Origin: Gemmatimonadota bacterium
GTDB taxonomy: Bacteria; Latescibacterota; UBA2968; UBA8231
Length of the DNA stretch: 46,499 bases
Reading direction: 5' to 3'
Assembly: GCA_009840005.1 (NCBI GenBank)
Contig: VXOR01000090.1
Location: 1-46,499, forward strand
Position 1 is the stretch's first letter. Every line of letters begins with the position of its first letter. This document shows, piece after piece, positions 8,191 through 17,700 of this stretch. The translations under genes and the position numbers were made by a program. Below the pieces are notes generated by a model, which saw only the letters and a list, made by a program, of their open reading frames with translations, had not been told where the DNA came from and did not search any database.

Positions 8191-9027
8191 ATGAAATCCT
8201 TAGCCATTCGCAACCTGTATTTCACCCTGATCGCCGCTTGGTTCGCCATCGCCAGCATAGCTGTCGCCGAGCCTAAGCCCCAGTACGGCGGCTTTGCGTC
8301 CGATGACGTCGGCCTGCAAGCCCACCTCGACCACATCAACAGCCTAGAGATGATTCCGGTGGAAGCCGGGGCTGCGTTGCAGCAGGCTGTCGCGGCCATC
8401 CCCGTCGAGACGGACATTTCCATCACCCCCGAGCAAGAAACCGATCTGCGCGGCTGGCTCTACGAACTCTTGGTCGCCTTTTCGGCTTCGAGCAGCGACA
8501 GCCTCGCCATTGCGTTCTACATGCGCGGCGGTGTTGATCACGACTTGATGAAGCAGATAGCCGCGCATATAAACAGCCAACGCCCAGGGTTCCTAAAAGG
8601 CGATACGCCCAAGGACCTTCTCCAAGCCATGCACCGGGAAACACTCGATTCAAACGGGCGCGATTACTACTTCGAGAAAGTGTCGTTTCTCCACAGCGCA
8701 TTTACCGTGTTCGCCATGCAAGACGAATACGCCAGCTATCAAGACTACGCCGAAACGCACGGCATGATTCCCGGAGTCGTGTACAGCGGCGGACTCCCTC
8801 TCCAGCAAGCTGTTGCCCAGCAACTACAGGCTGGCGAGCAGCGGGTCTTTGCCCAATTCATGTTCATTGACGAAGAACCCGAAGCGTCCGCCGACTTCGA
8901 GCAGGGGCCAAGGCGCACGCCGTGCTTTTTTCGTCTTATCTGGGATCCGGAGTGGGCAGTGTGGCGGCCGGTAGAGGCATTTTTTAACTCTCAAGTGCGA
9001 CACGAATTTTTATTCTTTACCATGTAG
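8191..9027 (+). CDS. Secreted protein of unknown family
   Basis: 278 residues. The start at 8191 is chosen because AAGGGGG lies just upstream and the protein then opens with a clean Sec signal peptide (MKSLAIRNLY, then a hydrophobic AAWFAIASIA core, with cleavage likely after AVA). The mature part shows no TM segment. It contains two similar-looking stretches, VEAGAALQQAVAAIPVE and GGLPLQQAVAQQLQAGE, that may be an internal repeat, and a conserved C-terminus (FFRLIWDPEW to NSQVRHEFLFF) that is also preserved in the fragment just upstream. It is 55 bases before the first permease gene and on the same strand, so it may work at the cell surface with that transporter. I do not recognise the family. 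Confidence 0.7.
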   Translation: MKSLAIRNLYFTLIAAWFAIASIAVAEPKPQYGGFASDDVGLQAHLDHINSLEMIPVEAGAALQQAVAAIPVETDISITPEQETDLRGWLYELLVAFSASSSDSLAIAFYMRGGVDHDLMKQIAAHINSQRPGFLKGDTPKDLLQAMHRETLDSNGRDYYFEKVSFLHSAFTVFAMQDEYASYQDYAETHGMIPGVVYSGGLPLQQAVAQQLQAGEQRVFAQFMFIDEEPEASADFEQGPRRTPCFFRLIWDPEWAVWRPVEAFFNSQVRHEFLFFTM

Positions 9028-9082
9028 TTTATTCTGCCACCCAAGCCTGCCTCAAGTTTCTTCCATTGATAAGAGCCTCGCG

Positions 9083-10654
9083 ATGATCGGCATTGTATTC
9101 AAAAAAGAGATGCTCAGCCATCTGCTCAGCCAGCGCTTCGCCGCTTGCACCATACTCGCCGTCGTGCTCATCATCGCCAATGGTGTACTCACCAGCCAGA
9201 CCTATGTGCATAAGAAGGCCAGTTACCTCAAACAGAGGGCTATTGAGGACAACAAACTGCACGAAGTCACCTATTATTCGGCCCTAGGTAGTGACTGGTT
9301 GACCTCGCCTAACGATTCCAAGCCCAAGGCGGCTCCACGTGCCCTACGGCTGCCGCGTCCCTTAGCGGTGTTCGCCCAAGGGGCTGAACGCCAGTTGGGA
9401 CAAGCCGTCAAAGTGCTGCTCTTCGAAGTCCCCTATCAAGCCGAGGAGGTCTCCCCTTTCCAGTCGAGCAATCCCTACCTCGCTATCTTTGCCTTCTTCG
9501 ATATAGTGTACATCTTCCAACTCGTACTCGGCTTGCTGGCCATCCTCATCGCCAGTGAAGCCATATCCGGCGAGAAAGAAGACGGCACGCTGCGGCTGAT
9601 GCTGACGACCAATGCCAGCCGCGCCCAAGTCCTCACAGGCAAAGTCTTCGCTGGCCTGACGACGCTGGCCATTCCGACGACCTTGGGCTTTATACTGCTA
9701 ACGATCTTGCTGTTGGGCTCTGAAAACATCGAGGTTGGAATCGGCGAGTGGGTGCGTTTAGGACTGCTGTTCGCCCTGTCGTTGCTGTACCTGCTGGTGT
9801 TCTACCTGATTGGTCTAGCGATTTCGTGCGCCACGCACCGCTCGGCGACCAGCTTGATTTATGCGCTGTTTACGTGGGCTTTGCTGGCAATTGGGTTGCC
9901 TAACGGCATCTCAGCCCTGCTCAATGAGCAGGCCAATATGGGCGAAAAACACGCCGAAGCTCATCACAAAGCCGCGCAAGTGTGGAAGGCGTTTGATCGG
10001 GAGGTTGCGGATCTCGCTCGGGCGCACGGCCAAACTAGGTACTTTCCTGTAGATATGGTCAAACAGCTCCCGCCGACGAGAGAACGCGGGACTATATCCA
10101 GCTTTGGCGGAACTGGAACCTATTCTATAAGAGACGGGCAGACGCCCTCCATCTATTTATCGAATGTCGCCGATTCGCCCGCGCTCGCTACATTCCAAGA
10201 CATCGTCCGCATCGGCGAGCGGCTGCGTTTGAAGTATGCTCAGAGTGCTTGGAACGAGAAAGCCCCTCTGCTCGAAGGCTTTCCTCGCCGCATCCACCGA
10301 TGGAACGATCGGCTCCAACGCCTCCTGCCCGCCGGTGCTTACGCCCAAGCCGCCAGTCTGCTCGCCGGCACCAGCCGACGCGAATACTACGCCTTCATTG
10401 ACCAAGTCCGTGCCTATCGCGGGCAGATCATCGCCTTCTTAGAAGAGCGCGATGCGTTTGGTGCCCGCGAGTGGTTCAACGACGATGAAGGCTGGCGCGC
10501 CGATCTGCGCGACTTGCCGAGGTTTCAAGAGCGCAGTTGGACCGTTGCCGAGAGCTTGTACCACGCTTGGCCGGCTCTAACCTCCCTGTTGCTCTATGCG
10601 GCGGTGCTCTTTGTCTTCGCCAATCGGCTCTTTGCACGCTACGACGCTATGTGA
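9083..10654 (+). CDS. ABC-2 type transporter permease (first of a pair)
   Basis: 523 residues with about six TM segments: one at 18-38, four between 133 and 272, and a final one at 498-518. Large extracytoplasmic regions lie at 40-130 and 275-495, the layout of NosY/DUF3526-like ABC-2 permeases. The conserved cytoplasmic loop after TM2, EAISGEKEDGTLRLML, followed by SRAQVLTGK, is typical of the family and contacts the ATPase. The second permease follows 31 bases later and has the same architecture, so they should form a heterodimer. No ATP-binding subunit is in the operon; the only ABC ATPase in the window is over 31 kb away. Substrate unknown. Confidence 0.85.
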   Translation: MIGIVFKKEMLSHLLSQRFAACTILAVVLIIANGVLTSQTYVHKKASYLKQRAIEDNKLHEVTYYSALGSDWLTSPNDSKPKAAPRALRLPRPLAVFAQGAERQLGQAVKVLLFEVPYQAEEVSPFQSSNPYLAIFAFFDIVYIFQLVLGLLAILIASEAISGEKEDGTLRLMLTTNASRAQVLTGKVFAGLTTLAIPTTLGFILLTILLLGSENIEVGIGEWVRLGLLFALSLLYLLVFYLIGLAISCATHRSATSLIYALFTWALLAIGLPNGISALLNEQANMGEKHAEAHHKAAQVWKAFDREVADLARAHGQTRYFPVDMVKQLPPTRERGTISSFGGTGTYSIRDGQTPSIYLSNVADSPALATFQDIVRIGERLRLKYAQSAWNEKAPLLEGFPRRIHRWNDRLQRLLPAGAYAQAASLLAGTSRREYYAFIDQVRAYRGQIIAFLEERDAFGAREWFNDDEGWRADLRDLPRFQERSWTVAESLYHAWPALTSLLLYAAVLFVFANRLFARYDAM

Positions 10655-10685
10655 GGAAAATCCTGTCAAAGGAAGAGACCGCCTA

Positions 10686-12137
10686 ATGCTATCTGCCATT
10701 GTAAAACGCGAACTGATTGACCACCTCATCAGCCTGCGCTTTGGCTTGGCCCTCGTACTGACCGTGGGATTCATGGTACTCAATGCTCTCGGCTTTGTCG
10801 GTGGCTCGTACGAGTTTCGGCGCGACCACTATCTCCAGCAAGTCCAAGCCGAGCAAGAGGTGGGGCGTAGCAACGCCCAACGGGGCCTGTGGAAGCTGAT
10901 CCTCCATTCGGGACAAAAATACATCTATAAAAAACCCAGCCCCCTCATGTTCTGCGCCACCGGTGCCAACGATGCCCTGCCCGAACGGCTCTGGACACAG
11001 GGTTTTGAAAGTACCTACAATAACACCCGATTCTACGATCCCTTTGTCCTCATCTACTGGGACATCATCGACATTTGGGCACCCAAGGCCAGCCAACTGC
11101 TGGAGACGCAAGCCATCGACTGGGTCTTTATCATCGGCGGCCTGCTCAGCCTCATGGCCTTGTTGTTTACCTTTGACGCCTTCATCGGCGAAAAGGAGCG
11201 CGGCACCCTCAAGCTGGTCATGGCCCAGAGCCTACCGCGCCACACCCTGCTGTTGGGCAAATTCCTCGGCGCGATGCTGGCCCTCGCCCTCGTGCTGACC
11301 TTAGCCATCGTCGTCAACTTGCTCATCGTCATCGCCCTCTCGCAGGTGAACTTGGGCTTCGTCGAGGCCGGGCGCTTGGTCGGCATGGTCGGCTTATCGC
11401 TGCTGTATCTGGCCTGCTTTGTCGGGTTGGGACTGTGGGTGTCGATACGGAGCAGCACGACGCGCTCTAGTCTGGTGGGCGTCTTGTTGCTGTGGACCTG
11501 CGGGGTGTTGCTCTGGCCGGCCACCGGCGGTGCGCTAGCCGCCCGCGTGTTGGTCAGCGAATTTGAGGAGGAACTGGTGCTAGGGTGGGGTTTCGCAAAC
11601 AATGACACGCCCACCGAACAGAAGCTGCTTGACCTTAAGAGAAAATTGAACAACCGCGAGCTGCGGAAATCCGAGAACGTGCGCCAGTTGGCCGATGCCC
11701 AACGCGCCGTGCGCCGGTTTAAGCAAGACCGAGAAGACCGCTTCTTGGCCCACAGCCTCGGCGAGGTAGAGAAAGCCCGCTACATCGTCCGCCTGTCGCC
11801 GACCGGCTGCTTCCAATATGGCATGGAGGCCCTCGCCGGCACTGGCTTGGCGCGCCACAAAAGCTTTGTCGAGCAGGCTCGCACCTACGTCCAGCAATTC
11901 GAGCAGACCATGCTAAACCTCGACCGCGACGATCCCAAAAGCATGCACATCCACCTCGTCGCCCAAGGGCTGTCGCGACAGAAGATCAACCCCGACACCT
12001 TACCCGTTTTCACTGAGGACATGTCGGCGACGACCTTGCTGCGGCACGCGGTCGTCGATGTAATCGGCCTATTCTTTTTCGCTACACTCACGTACATGCT
12101 GGCCTACCGGTCATGGCTGTATGCCAGCATTGTCTAG
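10686..12137 (+). CDS. ABC-2 type transporter permease (second of a pair)
   Basis: 483 residues from the ATG at 10686, chosen because it aligns with the first permease (AIVKRELIDHLISLRFG against VFKKEMLSHLLSQRFA). A longer upstream reading would overlap the previous gene by 59 bases. The TM arrangement matches its partner: one near the N-terminus, a cluster around residues 130-285, and one at the very end. The coupling loop reads DAFIGEKERGTLKLVM. The long extracytoplasmic region after residue 290 is rich in charged helices (KLLDLKRKLNNRELRK). The pair probably arose by gene duplication. Transported substrate and energising ATPase are not identifiable here. Confidence 0.85.
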   Translation: MLSAIVKRELIDHLISLRFGLALVLTVGFMVLNALGFVGGSYEFRRDHYLQQVQAEQEVGRSNAQRGLWKLILHSGQKYIYKKPSPLMFCATGANDALPERLWTQGFESTYNNTRFYDPFVLIYWDIIDIWAPKASQLLETQAIDWVFIIGGLLSLMALLFTFDAFIGEKERGTLKLVMAQSLPRHTLLLGKFLGAMLALALVLTLAIVVNLLIVIALSQVNLGFVEAGRLVGMVGLSLLYLACFVGLGLWVSIRSSTTRSSLVGVLLLWTCGVLLWPATGGALAARVLVSEFEEELVLGWGFANNDTPTEQKLLDLKRKLNNRELRKSENVRQLADAQRAVRRFKQDREDRFLAHSLGEVEKARYIVRLSPTGCFQYGMEALAGTGLARHKSFVEQARTYVQQFEQTMLNLDRDDPKSMHIHLVAQGLSRQKINPDTLPVFTEDMSATTLLRHAVVDVIGLFFFATLTYMLAYRSWLYASIV

Positions 12138-12161
12138 GTCAAACGAGGCGAGAGGAACTCT

Positions 12162-12395
12162 ATGCAAGCGACACTTTACACAGATGACGGGGCGTATTTC
12201 ATCCGCTTGGGCAATGGTTTGACAATCCAGTGGTGCCGCGCGGAAGATGGGTGGAGCAAGAGCCGGACCGAGTTGCCGAGCGGAGCTAAGCAGATCGACT
12301 TCGCGGACCTGCCAGAGGCTCTGCGCGAAGAGGTGCTGGCAGTTTTGGCCCGCGCTGCGGCGATGCAGGGGGGGATGGGAGGGGTGAACCACTGA
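12162..12395 (+). CDS. Small protein of unknown function
   Basis: 77 residues: an N-terminal beta-rich half (MQATLYTDDGAYFIRLGNG) and a C-terminal helix (FADLPEALREEVLAVLARAA). No signal peptide, metal site or known motif. A GAGAGGAA ribosome site precedes the ATG, and it starts 24 bases after the second permease, so it is probably the last gene of that operon. A truncated relative is at 7465-7566, suggesting the gene travels with this transporter cluster. It ends 8 bases before the converging lipoprotein gene. Confidence 0.65.
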   Translation: MQATLYTDDGAYFIRLGNGLTIQWCRAEDGWSKSRTELPSGAKQIDFADLPEALREEVLAVLARAAAMQGGMGGVNH

Positions 12396-12403
12396 ATTGC
12401 TCG

Positions 12404-14650
12404 TCAATTGTGAGCAGGGCTGTGGTGGCCTTGGGCATCCCGCTCGGGTGCCAGAGACACGGACTTCCGCACTAGTGGAATTAAGGCCGCTTCGCCTTGC
12501 CGCACCCGATAAGCCTGGTCCAGCGGAATATCCGCAAAGCGCTGAATCGCGTCCGCGCCCGGCCAGAGCACCGCAATTTCCCGGATGGCCGTGGCTTGGC
12601 CCAGACCGATTTCCTGTTGCAGGCTCGAAGCTCCAAAGCTGGCACCGCTGCTCACCGTCCGGTGGATTGATCGAGTGCCCGCGGCCGTTTCCACTTGGAC
12701 CTCGACGCGGGCTCCAATAGCACTGCGGTTGGCTTGGGTGCCCTCCAGCAGTAGGGTGATCCAGCGGTTGCTGTGGCCGGGATTTTCGAAGAGGACATTC
12801 TGGAAGGTATCCCCGGTATAGGCCCCGCCGATGACTGCATAGATATCTTGGTCGCCGTCGTTGTCCAAATCGCCGACCGCCACCCCGTGCCCTTTCTGCA
12901 AATGGCCGAAGCCGCCCGCGGCGGTGACGTCCTGAAAGACCTGCCCGCCCGCATTGCGAAACATGCGGTTGGGCATCACCGAGCGCAGGGAAGGTGCGCC
13001 CGTACCAACATAGAAATCGAGCCAGCCATCGTTGTCTAGATCGACGTAATTGCACCCCATCGTATAGAGTATTTTGTGGAGGTGGTGGGTTTGGCTGACA
13101 TCGGCAAAAGTGCCATTGCCTCGGTTGCGAAAAAGCCGAGCCCGTTCGGCGTCGGTGGGCACGCCCAGATAGTCGGCTGCGACATCCCCGGCGTTGAGAT
13201 CGGGGTTGTAGTGATAACCCGAGGCGAACAAGTCGAGCCAGCCGTCGTTGTCGAAGTCCCAAAACCAAGTGGGAAAACTCTCATGTGGTCGCTTGACCCC
13301 GGCCCGGCCAGCCACATCCGCGAAGGGCCGGCCGTCGCCTTGGTTGTGGAAGAGAAAATTGTCGCCCATCAGACGCGAGACGTACAAGTCGATCTGCCCA
13401 TCGTTGTCAAAGTCCCCCCAAGTTGCGCCTTTGACAAAGCCTTCGACGGCCAAACCGAGTGAGGCAGCCTTTTCGACGAAGGTTCCGTCGCCTTGGTTGT
13501 GGAAGAGTTCACCGGGGTGGACATCGTTGAGGCCGGGGAAGGTCTCGTTGCCGACGAATAGGTCCAGCAAGCCGTCGCTATCGACGTCAGCCCAAGCCGC
13601 TGTTTGGGTGGGATGAAAGCTGAGCAAGCCCGCTGCTTCGGTCACATCGGCAAAGGTGCCGTCGCCTTGGTTGTGCACCAGCGAATTGGGATGCAGGCCG
13701 TCAACGCCCTGCCAAGCCCCGCGCACAGCCAGAAAATCGAGCCAGCCGTCGTTGTCGAAGTCGGCGTGGACCAGTTGCAGGCCACCGGTTATGCCAGTGA
13801 GACCGGCTTCCCGCGTGCGCTCGCTGAAAGTGCCGTCGCCTTGGTTGCGAAAATAGCGGAGTTGGTCGTGCAGACCCCAGGCCGAGATCATCAGGTCGAG
13901 GAACCCGTCGTTGTCAAAGTCGTCCATGATGCTGCCGCCAGCTAAGGATACCAAGTCGAGCCTCAGAAAGGGAGCGATGTCGGGAAAATGGCCGATGTCG
14001 TACTCAGAGGCGAAAAGCGAAGGCTCGATGAGCCACTGGGGTGGGACTTGGTCGGGGTATTCCCCTAGGGTCATATAGGCGATGTTGAGGAGCCAGCGAG
14101 CCGTCAAATCGTCGGGGTTTTGCTCCAGCACCGTGGCCAAGTAGTCTAGGGCCGTCCGCGACCCGCGTGGGTCGGCGTGAACGCCGTCGGGACCGATGGG
14201 GAAAAGGCACGAGGCAGTAGTATGACCCTCCAGACAATTGACCTGCTCGCCCAAGCGCAGATAGGCGAGGCCCAAGAGCATATCTAGGCTCGGCTCCATG
14301 CGGACTTGGCGCTTTTCAAGCTCGGGCCGCAATTGATGGAATTCGTCAATGGAAGGCTGCGTCTGGCCAGCTCGCAGGCGCTCCCGGGCCAGTAAAATTC
14401 GGGCCCGCATACGGGCCAAAGGAGATAAGAGCTCTTGTCGGCTGCTGAAGTGCTCCACCCGCAAGTCGTTCAGATAGATATTGGAAACCGGATTTTGGTT
14501 GTGGGCGATTTGTTGCAGACGCTCGGCCATGCGCTGGGTAGAAGCAGCAGACGGCCGAGCTTGTTCGGACGCTGTACAGGCGGCTAGAAATATGACGACT
14601 AGGGAAAGGGTCGAGTACAGCGTTATAGCATTCCTATAGCAATGCGGCAT
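12404..14650 (-). CDS. CRTAC1-type FG-GAP/ASPIC-UnbV lipoprotein
   Basis: 748 residues. The start at 14650 opens a lipoprotein signal (YSTLSLVVIFLAAC, lipobox LAAC); the reading frame stays open upstream, but that part overlaps addA. After a helical, TPR-like region (about residues 35-220) come at least six FG-GAP/VCBS units, each ending in a phrase like NQGDGTFADVTEAAGL, with seven calcium-binding-type DFDNDGWLDL motifs forming a probable beta-propeller. The last about 120 residues match the ASPIC/UnbV domain (NRWITLLLEG, GARVEVQ, SSGASFGASS). Such proteins sit on the outer surface and are thought to bind calcium and ligands; their exact role is unknown. The first codons lie within a repeat element (14635-14750). 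Confidence 0.88.
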   Translation of the reverse strand: MPHCYRNAITLYSTLSLVVIFLAACTASEQARPSAASTQRMAERLQQIAHNQNPVSNIYLNDLRVEHFSSRQELLSPLARMRARILLARERLRAGQTQPSIDEFHQLRPELEKRQVRMEPSLDMLLGLAYLRLGEQVNCLEGHTTASCLFPIGPDGVHADPRGSRTALDYLATVLEQNPDDLTARWLLNIAYMTLGEYPDQVPPQWLIEPSLFASEYDIGHFPDIAPFLRLDLVSLAGGSIMDDFDNDGFLDLMISAWGLHDQLRYFRNQGDGTFSERTREAGLTGITGGLQLVHADFDNDGWLDFLAVRGAWQGVDGLHPNSLVHNQGDGTFADVTEAAGLLSFHPTQTAAWADVDSDGLLDLFVGNETFPGLNDVHPGELFHNQGDGTFVEKAASLGLAVEGFVKGATWGDFDNDGQIDLYVSRLMGDNFLFHNQGDGRPFADVAGRAGVKRPHESFPTWFWDFDNDGWLDLFASGYHYNPDLNAGDVAADYLGVPTDAERARLFRNRGNGTFADVSQTHHLHKILYTMGCNYVDLDNDGWLDFYVGTGAPSLRSVMPNRMFRNAGGQVFQDVTAAGGFGHLQKGHGVAVGDLDNDGDQDIYAVIGGAYTGDTFQNVLFENPGHSNRWITLLLEGTQANRSAIGARVEVQVETAAGTRSIHRTVSSGASFGASSLQQEIGLGQATAIREIAVLWPGADAIQRFADIPLDQAYRVRQGEAALIPLVRKSVSLAPERDAQGHHSPAHN

Positions 14651-14750
14651 GATTTGAATGATTCTAGATGTGGATCGTCCTGTGCATCCTATTCTGCGTC
14701 TATCTGCGTCCATCTGCGGATCACCTTGTACATGATGTAGGATTGCTATA
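14635..14750. repeat. MITE-like repeat spanning the addA stop and the lipoprotein start
   Basis: A 116-base segment is bounded by inverted TATAGCAAT (14635-14643) and ATTGCTATA (14742-14750). Its interior has three near-repeats of ATCTGCGTC (about 14693-14718). The outer end ATGTAGGATTGCTATAT (14735-14751) recurs in inverse orientation at 3757-3773 with one mismatch. The addA stop codon (TAG, 14746-14748 on the minus strand) and the ATG of the lipoprotein gene (14650) both fall inside it. Confidence 0.55.
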
Positions 14751-17700
14751 TGAGTTGGGTGACGAGGTCGTCGAGGCGGGTGCGCGCCGCGGCTAGATCG
14801 GCTGGTGTGAAACGCACGAGACGCACTTCGTCTAAGTCGGTGAAGTACAGCGTTGCGCGGTATTCCCCTTGATTCGGGTAGAGGGCTTGTAAGCAGAGGG
14901 CGTAGATTTCCAATTGTAGGTGGTAGTGTTGTACGGCCTCGTCTGGATGTGCGCGGTGGCCGGTCTTGTAATCGACTAATTCCCACAGTCCGTCGGCCCC
15001 GCGCCCTATGTAATCGACTACTCCATGTACTAAACCGCGGTCCAGCAAGAGGGTAAAGCGCACTTCGGTGCGGGCCTCCGCATTGGTGAACCAGCGCACA
15101 GCTAAGGGCGATTGGCGGCAGCGGCACAACAGGGCGGCCAACTCGCGTTTGAACGGGTCGCGATAAGATGCTACGGGCAAGGTGGCGGCGGCGACGAGAT
15201 CGGCAGCGAGGGCTGCGGGGTCGGCGTCTGGACTGTTGCTCAGGGCCTCTATACCGGCATGAGCGAGCTGGCCAAAGAGCATGGCGCGGCGGCGGGACGC
15301 ATCTACTTGGTCGAGGGACCATGCCGGCAGACCCAGCACATATTGGCGATGGTGTGCGGCCGGATCCGCGGCGAAGAGGACCAACTCGCTGGCGGAAAAT
15401 TCGGGCCGGTCTTGGGGGGCGTCGAGCGGTGATAGCAGAGCCAACGTTGGTTCTGCTGTTTGTACAGGGGCGGCGTCGAGGCTTCGACGACTCGACTGAG
15501 CTCGCCGAAGTCCTGAACTCAGCCGAAGGGCGCGAAAGGCTGGCTCGGCTTGGTGATCAGTGGTTGTGGGGACTGGGAACGCATTGGGGTCGGTGTGGAT
15601 GGGCAAGGGGGATGGCACGCCTGCAACCGCCTTGCTGCCTTGAGCGAGGTCGCCCTCTGTCAGTGCTAGGCTTCCGCAAATCCAACCGAGACAGTCCATA
15701 GCCGCGTCGAGGCTTCGACCTGAGCTCAGCCGAAGGTCGGCGTCGAGGTGTTTGTCGGTCAGTGCGCCGCCGAGCAGCAGGTGATCGCGGGCGCGGGTGC
15801 AAGCCACGTACAGCAGGCGCTTTTCTTCGGCGCGCTGGCGGCGACTCGCGTTGCGATTGATGAGGGTGCGGATAAAAGAGGAGGTCCTTTTGTAATCCTG
15901 ATCGGGGTTGAGGACGCGCAAGCCGAGGCCCTTTTCCGCATCGATGAGCGCAGGGGTGCTGTTTTGAAAGTTAAATCGCGCAGCCAAGTCGGGCACGACG
16001 ACAATGGGAAATTCCAAGCCCTTGGCCGCATGGACGGTCAGGATGTGCAAGGCGTCCGCGTCGAGGACGGCTTCGCCTTCTTGTTGTTCTTCGTTGGTCA
16101 ACAAGTCGAGGCGCACCACGAAATCGGCGAGGGGGCCGCGGAATTCGCGGGCGAGGTCGAGGAGCTTGTGCACGTTGGCCACGGCCTGCTCTCCGCGCTC
16201 GCCATAGCAGAGAAAGCCCCAAGCCCCAGTGTCTTCGAGGATGGTGTGGAGGAGCTCGACGAGAGGGACGCGGTCGCGCAGTTCGCTCCAATACTGGAAT
16301 CGGGCGACGGCGTCTGTGGCGGCTTCTTGATCCGCAGGGGCGAGCCTCTGCCGCTGATTCGCGTCCGCGAGGTGCTCTGCGAGCCGCCCGCCTTGGGGCG
16401 CGGTCAGCGCGTACAGGGCATTGTCCGAAAGGCCAAAGTACGGCGAGCGCAACGCGCCCATCAAGGCGATGCCGTCGCCGGGATTGCACAGGACGCGGAG
16501 GATATTGGCTAGGTCGTAGATTTCTTGGCGCTGGTAAAAGCCTCGGCCGCCGGCTACTTGGAAAGGGATGCCGCAGGCCCGCAGCGCGTCTTCGTACGCG
16601 GAGAGATTGCGGCGGCGACGCAGGAGCAGGGCGATGTCGCCGGGGACGGGCGGACGCAAGCCGTCTTGGTCGGCGACTTGCAGGTCGTTGCCTTCTAAAA
16701 GGTGACTCAGGCGGCGGGCGACCAACTGGGCTTCGCACCACGCGGTTTCTGTCGCATCGCGGGTAACGTCCGGCGGCAGAAGCAAAAGTTCAACCGAACC
16801 TTCGGCTGAGCTCAGGTCGAAGCCCTCGCTTACATCGGCGGAGCGGCATCCGATGAGCGGGTCGTAGCCGACTTGAAAAGGCTCGTCTGGGACCGGCTGC
16901 ATGAACTTGGGAAAGAGCGCGTTGACAAAGGCAACCGGCTGAGCGAGGGTGCGGAAATTTTCGCCCATGACGAGGGTGCCGAGCCGTTGGGGGGGGGAGG
17001 CGTCGAGGAGTTCGCCGTCGTCGCAAAAGGGCCGGGACTCGCGCTCGTGCGCGGCATTGGCCTCGGCGATGGCGTCGCGCACGCGGGCGAAGACGGTGAC
17101 GTCGGCTGCGCGGAACGAGTAGATCGACTGTTTGGGGTCGCCGACGATGAAGAGTTTGTCGCTGGCCATTTGCCCGTCTGACGACGCCAGCGAACGGATG
17201 ATTTTCCACTGCAAGGGATCGGTGTCTTGGAATTCGTCGATCAGTGCGAAGCGATAGTGTTGGGCCAAGCGGTGGCGGATGTCCGCGTCGGTGGCGATGA
17301 GCTGGTGGGTTTTCTCTAGGAGGTCGTCCATGTCCAGCATACTGCCGTTGCCTTTGCTGTTTTCATAGCGCGCATTGACTCTGAAGAAAATGCGCGACAG
17401 GGCGGGCAGTATGGCGGCGGCGCGTTCGTCGGCCGCACTGAGTTCGAGGCTGAGGAGATCGGCGTGCGGAGCTAGGCAGCGCCCCAAGGCGGGTACTAGT
17501 TCGCGGACGCGGGTGAGGGTGGCTTCCTCCCAGTTGGATTTCTTGCCCAGTCGGCTGCCGCTTAGGGGTTTGCCATTGGTCAAAAGTCCCTCGGCTAGGC
17601 GCGGGAGGATTGCTAGGGCCTCGTCGAGCGGGGGCACTTGGCTCAGCCGGCGCATGAAATCGCGGAGCGGGTTTAGTCGCTCGATGGCTGAGTCTCTCTC

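Noticed and set aside
12111..13268. Long open frames antisense or out of frame in the transporter and lipoprotein region
   Set aside because: Arg/Pro/Ser-rich translations typical of GC-rich shadow frames; the other frame has clear family motifs.
12404..14000. Regularly spaced, similar DNA strings that could suggest a CRISPR array
   Set aside because: They are codons of the repeated FG-GAP units (DFDNDGWLDL and NQGDGTF), in frame, with unequal spacing and no constant repeat.
14651..15322. Upstream extension of the lipoprotein gene to 15322
   Set aside because: It would overlap addA and bury the lipoprotein signal; the ATG at 14650 gives a normal lipobox.
15748..16512. Plus-strand open frame opposite addA
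   Set aside because: It mirrors conserved helicase motifs on the minus strand and has no recognisable domain or start signal.
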